A stretch of 24,682 bases of DNA, from positions 1-24,682 of the forward strand of contig CAYJJS010000029.1 of assembly GCA_964370645.1 (NCBI GenBank), given 5' to 3'. Source of the stretch: CAMQRS01 sp964370645. GTDB taxonomy: Bacteria; Bacillota_I; Bacilli_A; Erysipelotrichales; Erysipelotrichaceae. The translations under genes and the position numbers were made by a program. This document shows positions 1-7,664 of this stretch, piece by piece (position 1 is the stretch's first letter; each line of letters opens with the position of its first letter). Below the pieces are notes generated by a model. The model ran no database searches, was not told where the DNA came from, and saw only the letters and a list, made by a program, of their open reading frames with translations.

Positions 1-2
1 CA

Positions 3-233
3 CCAACAAAAGCAGGATATACTTTTGAAGGATGGTATATTGATGCAGAGCTTACAATGAAATACGATTTCAATACACCAATGCCAGCACATAGTATTAC
101 GCTATATGCGAAATACACAAAAGTGTCAGTAGCTCCATCAACAGGAGATACTACAAATACGATGACATGGCTAGGATTGATGTTAGCAGCAATGGGTATT
201 GCGTTAGCGTCAAGACGTAAAATAAAAGGATAG
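3..233 (+). CDS. Sortase-anchored surface protein, C-terminal fragment
   Basis: The gene is cut by the window edge and only 76 C-terminal residues are visible. Residues 1-40 look like the end of an InlB B-repeat / Listeria-Bacteroides repeat: an aromatic-rich AGYTFEGWY stretch, then a YDFNTPM segment and an ITLYAKYT strand. A short linker leads to APSTGD (visible residues 44-49), a hydrophobic segment of about 18 residues and a basic tail (RRKIKG). This is the layout of a sortase cell-wall sorting signal, with Ala in place of the usual Leu of LPxTG. The protein is probably exported, cleaved between Thr and Gly and linked to peptidoglycan. Its binding target cannot be judged from this fragment. 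A hairpin terminator follows the stop directly. The repeat and sorting signal are clear; the family of the whole protein is unknown. Confidence 0.85.
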   Translation, partial: PTKAGYTFEGWYIDAELTMKYDFNTPMPAHSITLYAKYTKVSVAPSTGDTTNTMTWLGLMLAAMGIALASRRKIKG

Positions 234-236
234 TAG

Positions 237-260
237 AAAGAGAGCGATTGCTCTCTTTTT
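237..260 (+). terminator. Intrinsic terminator after the surface protein
   Basis: A 9-bp stem, AAAGAGAGC (237-245) against GCTCTCTTT (250-258), has a 4-nt GATT loop and runs into a T tract to 260. It starts four bases after the stop codon. Confidence 0.9.
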
Positions 261-346
261 GCGTATATACCTAGTATTGATATGTATACAAAAGTAGCGA
301 AAAATGGTAGTATTTAGATAGTAGAATACTTTAAGGAGTGAAATCT

Positions 347-1039
347 ATGAAAACAAAATGGTTATGGATTGGATGTCTTCTTGCTTTTGTAATCGCAGGA
401 GTTGGGATTGTATTTTTGCCTGAAGAAATACCAATGCACTATGATTTTTATGGAAGTGTGGATCGATTTGGATCTAAGTATGAGTTATTACTTTTTCCTG
501 TGTTTATTATGGTATTTATTTTTGGGATGTCGATGTATGAGAAACATCTACTGATGAGGCTACAAAAGTGTAAGGATGAAGAGAAGAAAGAGTTAATGAA
601 AAGTAAAAAGCAGACCTTTATTGTTTCTTTGATTTTCACCATCTTCTTCAATATTATACTGGTGTATGCAATGTATTTAGCTTATGAGAGTGAATACACT
701 AATGTACAAGTATACAATATGTTTGAAAGTAAAAATCTAATTATACTGATTTCTGTATGTTGTATTGTAATGGGAAGTGTGATGCCTAGATTTAAACGTA
801 ATCCATGGGTTGGAATAGGTATGAATATGAGTTTGTATAATGCAAACACAAGGTACAAGAGTAATATCTTTTCAGGATATGTACTTGTTGTATTTGGTAT
901 TTGGATGATTATATGGAGTATTTTTATATCAGCAATAACATTAATTTTGTTATTTATCATTAGCTTACTTATATGCATAATTGTCATGTATATATATGCG
1001 TATCGCGTATATAAAGCAGAAGTCCAGAAAGAGGAGTAG
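347..1039 (+). CDS. SdpI/DUF1648 family membrane protein
   Basis: A 230-residue integral membrane protein with about six hydrophobic segments (roughly 6-24, 45-62, 90-113, 129-146, 175-197, 199-219). Residues 28-44 carry the DUF1648 signature, IPMHY followed by a Gly-x-x-D-R-F-G-S-K stretch. Residues 146-159 (MPRFKRNPWVGIGM) resemble the conserved loop of SdpI. SdpI protects Bacillus subtilis from the SdpC toxin and represses through SdpR, but most family members have no known role. No sdpC- or sdpR-like gene is next to it. An in-frame GTG lies at 338, but the ribosome binding site AAGGAG (333-338) overlaps it and sits 8 nt before the ATG at 347, so 347 is taken as the start. Family assignment is fairly firm; function is open. 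Confidence 0.8.
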   Translation: MKTKWLWIGCLLAFVIAGVGIVFLPEEIPMHYDFYGSVDRFGSKYELLLFPVFIMVFIFGMSMYEKHLLMRLQKCKDEEKKELMKSKKQTFIVSLIFTIFFNIILVYAMYLAYESEYTNVQVYNMFESKNLIILISVCCIVMGSVMPRFKRNPWVGIGMNMSLYNANTRYKSNIFSGYVLVVFGIWMIIWSIFISAITLILLFIISLLICIIVMYIYAYRVYKAEVQKEE

Positions 1040-1040
1040 T

Positions 1041-1109
1041 TTGTTTTATGAGAGTGTGTATGTTGTGATTGTAGTGATGGGAATAATTCTTGTGATATAC
1101 ATAGGGTAG
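1041..1109 (+). CDS. Possible 22-residue membrane peptide (TTG start)
   Basis: A very short frame opens with TTG five bases before... the string GAGGAG (1031-1036) lies 4 nt upstream of that TTG. The product would start MFYESVYVV and continue as an almost uninterrupted run of Ile, Val, Met, Leu and Gly, that is one membrane-spanning helix, ending at TAG 1107-1109. It begins two bases after the SdpI-family gene stops. Tiny hydrophobic peptides after membrane genes do occur, but a frame this short in AT-rich DNA can arise by chance and the purine-rich SD may simply be the Glu-Glu codons of the upstream gene. No known family is recognised. Confidence 0.2.
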   Translation: MFYESVYVVIVVMGIILVIYIG

Positions 1110-1316
1110 ATGTAAAAAGATGTGTTTATACGTGAGTTATAACTCAAAACAAGTAAATGTATGAATTGATTTAAAAGTGTGTTAGAGGGGCTGAAAGGAT
1201 AGTGTAAGATGCACAGCAATTATTATGTAGGTGTTTCTTTGGATTACTCTACAAAACAAACGTAAAAAAATACGTTTGTTTTTGCATTTGTTAAACTCAT
1301 ACGAATTTTTTATTCA
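1110..1316. other. Intergenic stretch with palindrome and doubtful 18-residue ORF
   Basis: The gap between the SdpI-family gene and the flavoprotein holds a perfect 14-nt palindrome, TGAGTTATAACTCA (1133-1146), possibly an operator. It also holds a short frame at 1209-1265 (MHSNYYVGVSLDYSTKQT) with AAAGGAT 8 nt upstream, whose stop falls inside the terminator at 1253-1283. Nothing else resembling a gene was seen. Whether the short frame is translated cannot be told. Confidence 0.35.
1253..1283 (+). terminator. Intrinsic terminator upstream of the flavoprotein gene
   Basis: A perfect 12-bp stem, AAAACAAACGTA (1253-1264) with TACGTTTGTTTT (1271-1282), has an A6 loop and ends in a T run. It isolates the flavoprotein gene from upstream transcription. 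The stem is nearly symmetrical with flanking A and T runs, so it could work on both strands. Confidence 0.75.
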
Positions 1317-1325
1317 TGGTATACT
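1317..1325 (+). promoter_or_regulatory. Extended -10 promoter of the flavoprotein gene
   Basis: TGG-TATACT matches the extended -10 pattern TGnTATAAT with one mismatch in the hexamer. No good -35 hexamer lies 16-18 nt upstream (TCATAC at 1297-1302 is poor), as is usual for extended -10 promoters. Transcription would begin near 1332, about 22 nt before the ATG. Confidence 0.65.
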
Positions 1326-1353
1326 AAAGGAGATATAAAGTGAGGAAAAAAAC

Positions 1354-2262
1354 ATGAAGTATGATTTGATTATAATAGGAGCAGGTCCAAGTGGAGTGAG
1401 TAGTGCAATTTATGCAAAAAGTAGGGGAATGCATGTATTGTTACTAGAAAAGAATAAAGTGGGAGGAATTATTGCTGGAGTATCAAGTGTTACTCATTAT
1501 GCGAGTGTTGATGCTGAAGAGAGTGGTATTAGCTTTGCTAGAAAGATGGAAGATCAACTATGCAGAGCGGGGATTGATGTTATATACGAAGAAGTGATAG
1601 AAGTACACTTACAAGATGTAGTGAAACAAGTGACGACCAATGTTGCTACTTATGAGGCAGATTGTGTAATTATTGCTGCAGGGTCTACACCTAGAAAACT
1701 AGAGACGAAAGGTTTGTATGCTTTTACAGGTAAGGCGGTTGCATTGAATCCGTATAAAGATGCACATCTTTGCAAGGGGAAGGATGTATATGTGATTGGT
1801 GGTGCAGATGGCGCCGTAAAGGAAGCTTTATATTTAGCGGGTTTTGCAAAAAGGGTATACATCGTGTGTATCGAGAGAGAACTAGCTTGTATTCAAGAAT
1901 TTAAGGATCGCATAGAAAAATGTGATAACATCTTTATTAAGCCTCACGTAAGCTTAATTGAGGTCACAGGGGGAGAGTATATTCATTCACTTGTGTTTGA
2001 AGATGTACATAGTAATGTACGTAGTGAAGAACATAGTGATGCAGCAATTGTATTTGTATATGCTGGACTCATTGCGAATACACAATTGTTTAGTGAGGTA
2101 CACCAAGAACAAGGGTATATTGTTGTGAATGAAAAGCAGCAGACATCCGTAGCTGGTGTGTATGCAGTAGGTGACTTATGTAAAAAGCAGGTACGACAAG
2201 TTGCAACAGCAGTGAGTGATGGGGCAGTTGCTTCTATACATGCGTATTTGAATAAAAAATAA
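1354..2262 (+). CDS. Thioredoxin-reductase-like FAD/NAD(P) oxidoreductase without CxxC
   Basis: A 302-residue two-dinucleotide-domain flavoprotein. GAGPSG (residues 9-14) is the FAD-binding Rossmann loop. GGADGA (149-154) is the NAD(P)H-binding loop, and AVGD (271-274) is the C-terminal FAD-contacting motif. The fold and length match low-molecular-weight thioredoxin reductase, but the redox-active CxxC that normally lies just before the NAD(P) loop is missing: the corresponding stretch (about 128-138) reads AVALNPYKDAH. It therefore should not reduce thioredoxin in the usual way and may be a ferredoxin/flavodoxin-NADP reductase-like or other NAD(P)H oxidoreductase. GAGG at 1342-1345, 8 nt upstream, supports the ATG at 1354. 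It has its own promoter and terminator, so it is monocistronic. The physiological acceptor is unknown. Confidence 0.85.
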   Translation: MKYDLIIIGAGPSGVSSAIYAKSRGMHVLLLEKNKVGGIIAGVSSVTHYASVDAEESGISFARKMEDQLCRAGIDVIYEEVIEVHLQDVVKQVTTNVATYEADCVIIAAGSTPRKLETKGLYAFTGKAVALNPYKDAHLCKGKDVYVIGGADGAVKEALYLAGFAKRVYIVCIERELACIQEFKDRIEKCDNIFIKPHVSLIEVTGGEYIHSLVFEDVHSNVRSEEHSDAAIVFVYAGLIANTQLFSEVHQEQGYIVVNEKQQTSVAGVYAVGDLCKKQVRQVATAVSDGAVASIHAYLNKK

Positions 2263-2286
2263 GCTGAAACATTATTGTTTCAGCTT
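2261..2286. terminator. Bidirectional terminator shared by convergent genes
   Basis: A perfect 10-bp stem, AAGCTGAAAC (2261-2270) with GTTTCAGCTT (2277-2286), has a 6-nt loop. T-rich DNA follows on the plus strand and an A-rich run (2251-2260) precedes it, giving a U tract on the minus strand too. It contains part of the flavoprotein stop (2260-2262) and the ATPase stop (2272-2274). Confidence 0.9.
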
Positions 2287-4857
2287 TCTTTTGTATTGAA
2301 TATATTTTGCTATTTGTATGATGATGCTAGGTCCAAGTGCACAAGTAAATGCAATTGCATATTGTGGTAAAGTTAAGACAATGACATCAAATATAGAATG
2401 GAAACTTGGAATTAATAAGATAGCAGTGATAAACACAAAACCAACTAAGAAGGCATAAATACTATATGGATTTAAACCAAGTTTGAAAATAGGCAAATGG
2501 CTACGACAGTTGAACCCATGAAGTAAGCGTGCCATTGTTAGTGTTGCGAATGCCATTGTTGCCGCCATTTCATTGCTAAATGATAAACCATAAAAGTAAC
2601 TAGTCATTGTGAATAAGAAAATGATAACTCCTTCAAATGTGATTTTCAAAGTAGTCGCTTTATTTAAAATAGCATCTTTAGATCCACGTGGTTTTTGTTT
2701 TAAGATGGAATCATTACCTTCTTCCATTCCTATTGCAATGGCAGGTAATGAATCTGTTACTAAGTTAATAAACAATAAGTGTACTGCATGAAAAGGTGCA
2801 GGTAATACAAAGATGGAAGCACTTAGTACACATAATATGGCAGAAAAATTACCCGATAATAAATACGTAATAGCATTTTTTATGTTTGTATATACATTAC
2901 GACCAGTGATAATGGCTTTCACTATAGTAGAGAAATTATCATCGGTCAAAATCATGCTTGCAGCATCTTTAGAAACTTCGCTACCAGTAATTCCCATCGC
3001 AACACCAATATCACTTTGTTTTAAAGCAGGAGCATCGTTTACACCATCACCTGTCATAGCTACGATTTCACCACGTGCTTGAAAAGCATTGACGATACGG
3101 ATTTTATGTTCAGGAGCAACACGAGCGTATACACTCACCTTAGGTAATAATTCTTGCAATTTCTTTTCGTCCATTTGGGCAAGTTGTTTACCTTCTAAAC
3201 ACAGATCACCCTCTTGAAAAATACCAATGTTTTTAGCAATAGCTCGTGCAGTGACTACATGATCCCCAGTGATCATAATTGGTTTAATACCTGCAATCTT
3301 ACACTTAGATACAGCATCTTTACTTTCTATACGAGGAGGGTCCATTAAGGATACCATTCCAACAAACACAAGGTCTTGTTCATCGCTAAAATCAATGCTT
3401 GAACTCGTGAAGCGTTTGTATGCAAACGCAAGAACACGTAGGCCTTCTTGTGCGAATGCTTCGTTTTGTTTCAGAATTTGATCGATATCACCTTGTGTTA
3501 TAGGGCGGATTTCACCGTGTATTAAAATACGAGTACAGCGTGCAATTAGTTCATCTGGAGCACCTTTAGTATAAATGTGATTTTGAGAGGCAACGGACAT
3601 TAGTTTTCTTGTAGAATCAAATGGTAATTCTATAGTTCTTGTAGTTGTTAGTGTGTATTCAACATTATTTGTATAGTTGTAGTATAAATCTAGTAATGCA
3701 ATTTCGGTTGGATCACCAATACGTTGACTTTCAGTGATGATTGCATTATTACAGATGACACAAGCTTTTAATAGAGTTTCATCTTCACGATCCATATGGT
3801 CTAAATCTTCAATCTTATGAATGCATAAGTCACTGTATATGTTCATTGCACGCATCTTATTTTGTGTTAGTGTTCCAGTCTTATCGGAACATATAATGGA
3901 TACACAACCAAGGCTTTCTACTGCATTCAAATTTTTTATAATTGCATGTTCTTTCACCATTTTTTGAGTAGAAATAGACAATACTATAGTAACAATAGAA
4001 CTTAATGCTTCTGGTATTGCAGCCACAGCTAAGGCTACCGCTATCATTAATGCATCCAGAAATGGTTGTTTAGAAACAAATACATTAAGAGCTAAAACGA
4101 TGATAGAAATAATCGCAATTCCTATTGATAGTTTCACGGAAAAGTCATCTAGACTACGTTGTAAAGGAGTCTTTTTGTCTTTTGTTGTATTTAATAAATT
4201 TGCTATTTTTCCAATCTCGGTATCCATTGCAATGGCACTTACAATGTAGCGAGCCGTTCCATTTGTAACCAGTCCACCGGAGAAGACCATATTTATTTGA
4301 TCACCAATCATAACATCTTCATGAATACTTTCACAATTTTTATCTACACTATGAGATTCACCAGTCAGTGCACTTTCATTTACTTGTAAGTTAGAGACAT
4401 GTAGTAAGCGTCCATCACCAACGATAACATCACCAGCCTCAATTTGTATAATATCTCCAACTACAATATCTCTAGCTTCAACTTCATACATATTACCTTC
4501 ACGTATGACTTTTGCTTTTGGTGAAGATAGTTGTTGTAAGGATGCAAGTGATTTCTGAGCACGAATACTTTGTATTGTACCTAAAATGGCATTTATGATA
4601 ATTACAACAAAAATAACTATTGTACTTTCCAATTCACCACTAATCGCAGAAATACTTGCTGCAACCATTAAAATAATTACTAGTAAATCCTTAAATTGCT
4701 TTATAAAAATTATGAATGCAGTATCTGCTTTTGCACCAATAATTTCATTATAACCATACATTTCTTGTCTTTGCTTAACACTTTGATGGTCGAGTCCATT
4801 TTTATTTCCTTTCACTTCTACAATTACATCTTCTGGTTTCATTTTATACGCTTGCAT
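2272..4857 (-). CDS. Ca2+-transporting P-type ATPase (PMR1/LMCA1-like, single-site type)
   Basis: An 861-residue P2-type ATPase that exports Ca2+ using ATP. Motifs in order: TGES (165-168, dephosphorylation), M4 IPEALSS (281-287), the phosphorylated Asp325 in DKTGTLT, KGAPD (431-435, nucleotide domain) and TGDGVND (602-608). Ion-binding residues mark the subtype. Site II is intact: Glu283 in M4 and Asn698/Thr701/Asp702 in M6. In M5, Asn670 is kept but the residue three on is Ala673, where two-site SERCA pumps have Glu771. M8 has Arg777 aligned with SERCA Glu908. This Ala/Arg combination is that of Listeria LMCA1, which moves one Ca2+ per ATP. The start is fixed by AAGGAGGAG at 4862-4870. It is a single-gene unit with its own promoter. 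Ca2+ specificity is inferred from these residues. Confidence 0.92.
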   Translation of the reverse strand: MQAYKMKPEDVIVEVKGNKNGLDHQSVKQRQEMYGYNEIIGAKADTAFIIFIKQFKDLLVIILMVAASISAISGELESTIVIFVVIIINAILGTIQSIRAQKSLASLQQLSSPKAKVIREGNMYEVEARDIVVGDIIQIEAGDVIVGDGRLLHVSNLQVNESALTGESHSVDKNCESIHEDVMIGDQINMVFSGGLVTNGTARYIVSAIAMDTEIGKIANLLNTTKDKKTPLQRSLDDFSVKLSIGIAIISIIVLALNVFVSKQPFLDALMIAVALAVAAIPEALSSIVTIVLSISTQKMVKEHAIIKNLNAVESLGCVSIICSDKTGTLTQNKMRAMNIYSDLCIHKIEDLDHMDREDETLLKACVICNNAIITESQRIGDPTEIALLDLYYNYTNNVEYTLTTTRTIELPFDSTRKLMSVASQNHIYTKGAPDELIARCTRILIHGEIRPITQGDIDQILKQNEAFAQEGLRVLAFAYKRFTSSSIDFSDEQDLVFVGMVSLMDPPRIESKDAVSKCKIAGIKPIMITGDHVVTARAIAKNIGIFQEGDLCLEGKQLAQMDEKKLQELLPKVSVYARVAPEHKIRIVNAFQARGEIVAMTGDGVNDAPALKQSDIGVAMGITGSEVSKDAASMILTDDNFSTIVKAIITGRNVYTNIKNAITYLLSGNFSAILCVLSASIFVLPAPFHAVHLLFINLVTDSLPAIAIGMEEGNDSILKQKPRGSKDAILNKATTLKITFEGVIIFLFTMTSYFYGLSFSNEMAATMAFATLTMARLLHGFNCRSHLPIFKLGLNPYSIYAFLVGFVFITAILLIPSFHSIFDVIVLTLPQYAIAFTCALGPSIIIQIAKYIQYKRKLKQ

Positions 4858-4884
4858 ATGACTCCTCCTTTATAGGTTACTCTT

Positions 4885-4913
4885 ATTATAATTTGACTAA
4901 GTGTGAGTGTAAA
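4885..4913 (-). promoter_or_regulatory. Sigma-A-type promoter of the Ca2+ ATPase
   Basis: Read on the minus strand, TTTACA (4908-4913), a 17-nt spacer and a perfect TATAAT (4885-4890). It lies immediately upstream of the strong ribosome binding site of the ATPase gene. Confidence 0.85.
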
Positions 4914-4950
4914 GCATATCTTATTGTGCTACAAAATGATTAAAACATAC

Positions 4951-4973
4951 AAAAAAGTGCTAGGCAGCACTTT
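4951..4973 (-). terminator. Terminator of the sigK/ATP-grasp/esterase operon
   Basis: An 8-bp stem, AAAGTGCT (4954-4961) with AGCACTTT (4966-4973), has a 4-nt loop. The A run on its left (4951-4956) gives a U tract on the minus-strand transcript. The esterase stop codon (4960-4962) lies inside the hairpin. Confidence 0.88.
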
Positions 4974-5733
4974 GAGGTAGTAAAAAATTATGAATATAGT
5001 AAGGGAATTGCTTAGTCCACCAATCCCAATCGTGATTGACATCTTGCCCCCACAAATCTACAAAAGCAGGAATTTGTAGTCGTTCAAATTCTTGTCTCAA
5101 TAACCACAAATCATGCAATCCATCTTGTTCATAGTCGCCTTGACCACTACATAAAATGATTGTGTTTTCACGAATTGCTTGAGTCAAAGGATGTTGCAGC
5201 GCTAGGTTGTGCATATAATCAACAGGGGAGTTTAGATAAGTGGATTCACACTGGTAGTGTTTAATGAAGTGTTCCATGGTATAAATACCACTTAAACATA
5301 AAGCACGATCAAATTTATCAGGGTATTTAAGTGCAAGGTTTAAAGCATGAAACGCTCCCATGCTAACACCACAAACCATCATCTTACCTTGATAATGTGT
5401 GTTAGAAGATGCATTGTGTAAGGCAATTAAACGTGGGTATAATTCATCACAAATATAGGTTTGCCAATGGTTGTATTGTTCCATTTTAATAGATTCATCT
5501 TGAATGTAACTTGTTAAATTTAATCCATCCAAAGACTGTACACAAAAAAGCTGTATAGCACCTTCTTCAATAAGATCTTGTATGGATTGTACCATACCAA
5601 AATTTTCAAAATCATAAAAATTTCCACTTTGTGCTGGGAAAGCAATGCAAGGAATTCCTGCATGTCCAAATACTTTAAACTCCATGTCGCGTTGTAAAAT
5701 GTGACTGTATTCTGAATAATATTTGATTTCCAT
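4960..5733 (-). CDS. Putative esterase (alpha/beta-hydrolase), COG4947-like
   Basis: A 257-residue cytoplasmic alpha/beta-hydrolase with no signal peptide. The nucleophile elbow CGVSMG (121-126) places the catalytic serine at 124. A GQGD segment (197-200) follows a beta strand, and VNHDWDWW (232-239) supplies the probable catalytic His234. The pattern fits the esterase-D / COG4947 group of small esterases, whose substrates are unknown. The frame could open upstream, but AAGGAG spaced 6 nt before the ATG at 5733 decides the start; that SD overlaps the TAA of the ATP-grasp gene. The two genes are thus 10 nt apart and likely translationally coupled, which points to a shared pathway, for example hydrolysis of an ester or activated product made by the ligase. 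That last link is inference. Confidence 0.8.
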   Translation of the reverse strand: MEIKYYSEYSHILQRDMEFKVFGHAGIPCIAFPAQSGNFYDFENFGMVQSIQDLIEEGAIQLFCVQSLDGLNLTSYIQDESIKMEQYNHWQTYICDELYPRLIALHNASSNTHYQGKMMVCGVSMGAFHALNLALKYPDKFDRALCLSGIYTMEHFIKHYQCESTYLNSPVDYMHNLALQHPLTQAIRENTIILCSGQGDYEQDGLHDLWLLRQEFERLQIPAFVDLWGQDVNHDWDWWTKQFPYYIHNFLLPQSAA

Positions 5734-5743
5734 AAATTTCTCC

Positions 5744-6934
5744 TTATGTAATAACGTATTTCGCGAAAGCATCCGCTTCTTCTTGTGTAGAGAAGCGAGC
5801 CAATATACTTAGTTCTCCCATTGCTTTTGCAATGACTTCAGGAAAGTATTCAATGTTTAAGATGGATTCATTATATGTAAGAAGTACATCTTCGATACTA
5901 TGTTGATATGTGATTTGTTTTCTACGAGAAGTGAATACACAAATATAGTTTGCATTTTTTGAAATCATATTTGTATTTCCTAAAATCGTATTTGCCCAAA
6001 TTTCATAAACATTTATGTTTGCGGCATAATTCATCATATCCAATATATTCCCACCTGGAGGACGCATGTTTACTTCTAAAGCAATGATGTCCCCTTGTCT
6101 ACCTAACTTTGGGTAGTCTTTATTTAATACAAATAATTCAATGTGAAAGAATCGTTGTTGGGAATGAAATGCTTTTACTATTTTTTCACCTAGTGATTGA
6201 ATGTTAGTTGGTGTTTCTTGTAGTGAATAAAAAGTAATGCTTTCTTGATTGTTCACCGATTGTAAGATATTAGTAGGGTAGTAGTGTGTAGTAGCATAAA
6301 CGATATCTCTGTTTTTATCACTTATTCCATCAAAGGAAACAATGGTTCCATCAATAAATTGTTCCATAATGTATCCATCAATAATTTTTACTTTATGTAA
6401 ATACTGTTTTAAACCTTCTTCATCGTATATTTTTTCTGTATTGGTTGCACCAACTCCATCATTGGGTTTAATAATAATTGGATAAGATACTTCTTTTGCA
6501 AATTGTAGTGCTTGTTCATGGCTTTGTATTAAACAATATGCGGCAGAAGGGATATTATTTTCTTTAAATATTTTTTTCATCTCACTTTTCAAGCGCATAC
6601 TATATATTTGCTCGCCACGCGCAGAACTTACAATATTGAAGTCCTCGCGTAGACGAGCGTCTTGAATTAGCCAATGCTCATTGTTGCTTTCTAAAAAATC
6701 AATCTTTCCATATTTAAAAGCATAAAAAGCTACTGCTTTATACATTTCATCATAATTAGATAAATCAGTTACACGATAATATTCACTACAGTGCTCAATG
6801 ATTTTTTCATCTAATAATTCATAAGGTTCATCACCAATTCCTAATACATTTACACCTTGTTGCTTTAATGCTTTGCAAAAATGAACAAAGTTCGATGGGA
6901 AGTTTGGGGAAATATATACAAAATTCATACTCAT
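5744..6934 (-). CDS. ATP-grasp carboxylate-amine ligase-like protein, substrate unknown
   Basis: A 396-residue ATP-grasp protein. An N-terminal preATP-grasp domain (about 1-110) opens MNFVYISPNFP. The ATP-grasp core has the ATP lysine in IIIKPNDGVGA (153-163, Lys156), an adenine-side EQF (191-193) and the metal-binding ALEVNMRPPGG (285-295). It groups with the carbamoyl-phosphate-synthase-large/BL00235-like ligases that join a carboxylate to an amine through an acyl-phosphate. There is no carbamoyl-phosphate synthase repeat or biotin domain. Three ATGs are in phase (6940, 6934, 6928); AGAGAGG at 6941-6947 abuts the first, so 6934 (6 nt away) is preferred. It follows the SigK-like gene by 26 nt and is coupled to the esterase. 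The product made is unknown. Confidence 0.82.
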   Translation of the reverse strand: MSMNFVYISPNFPSNFVHFCKALKQQGVNVLGIGDEPYELLDEKIIEHCSEYYRVTDLSNYDEMYKAVAFYAFKYGKIDFLESNNEHWLIQDARLREDFNIVSSARGEQIYSMRLKSEMKKIFKENNIPSAAYCLIQSHEQALQFAKEVSYPIIIKPNDGVGATNTEKIYDEEGLKQYLHKVKIIDGYIMEQFIDGTIVSFDGISDKNRDIVYATTHYYPTNILQSVNNQESITFYSLQETPTNIQSLGEKIVKAFHSQQRFFHIELFVLNKDYPKLGRQGDIIALEVNMRPPGGNILDMMNYAANINVYEIWANTILGNTNMISKNANYICVFTSRRKQITYQHSIEDVLLTYNESILNIEYFPEVIAKAMGELSILARFSTQEEADAFAKYVIT

Positions 6935-6960
6935 ACACATCCTCTCTATATAGTAGTATT

Positions 6961-7635
6961 CTAGTCGTTTAAAAAGCTTTTGTAAAGTTTGTATAGTGCT
7001 TTTTTTTCGATTCTAGAAACATAAGAGCGAGATATTTTCATTTGTTTAGCAATTTCATTTTGTTTGTGTTCACGATGATTCAATAGACCATAACGTCGAA
7101 TGATAACATAGTGTTCACGAACATCTAGGATACGTAAAGCATCCATTAATTTCTTTGTATTTTGTTGCAAAACAATTTGTGCAGCAATATCCACTTCCTC
7201 TGGATTGGCAATCGTGTCCAATAAATTTGTACTTTGATCACTACCAGTAGCGGCATCAAGTGAAATCACTTGAAAGTTATTTTTGTTGTTTCTTAGATAC
7301 ATAAGAATTTCATTCTCAATGCAACGTGATGCATACGTGGTTAGTTTTTTTCCTCTATCTAAATCATAGGAATCAATTGCCTTGATGAGACCAATTGTAC
7401 CAATAGAAATCAAATCTTGTGTTTCCTTACGAAAATCATACTTTTTAACAATGTGTGCAACAAGTCTTAAGTTATGCTCAATCAATTTGTTACGAGCATC
7501 TATGTCTTTTTCTTTTAATAACTTTAAATATTGTAGTTCTTCTTCTGGTTTCAATGGTTGTAAAAATCTTGTGTTTTTTAATGAACCAATAAAATAAAGA
7601 AACTCACTTATTTGTTGAATCCATACTTCTAACAT
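6961..7635 (-). CDS. sigK: SigK-like RNA polymerase sigma factor (sporulation family)
   Basis: A 224-residue sigma-70-family factor. Region 2 (about 51-115) includes NKLIEHNLRLVAHIVKK, DLISIGTIGLIKAI and TTYASRCIENEILMYLR. Region 4 (about 170-220) ends with the helix-turn-helix ISRSYVSRIEKKAL. These segments match Bacillus SigK/SigE more closely than vegetative or flagellar factors. The N terminus (residues 1-19) is hydrophobic and only about four residues shorter than the SigK pro-sequence as I recall it, so a processed pro-form is possible. The gene is continuous, with no skin-type interruption. SD AGGTGA supports the start. It heads the minus-strand operon with the ATP-grasp and esterase genes. 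Whether it directs sporulation in this organism is not shown by the window. Confidence 0.82.
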   Translation of the reverse strand: MLEVWIQQISEFLYFIGSLKNTRFLQPLKPEEELQYLKLLKEKDIDARNKLIEHNLRLVAHIVKKYDFRKETQDLISIGTIGLIKAIDSYDLDRGKKLTTYASRCIENEILMYLRNNKNNFQVISLDAATGSDQSTNLLDTIANPEEVDIAAQIVLQQNTKKLMDALRILDVREHYVIIRRYGLLNHREHKQNEIAKQMKISRSYVSRIEKKALYKLYKSFLND

Positions 7636-7664
7636 TTTCTCACCTAATAAAGTTTATGATTTGT

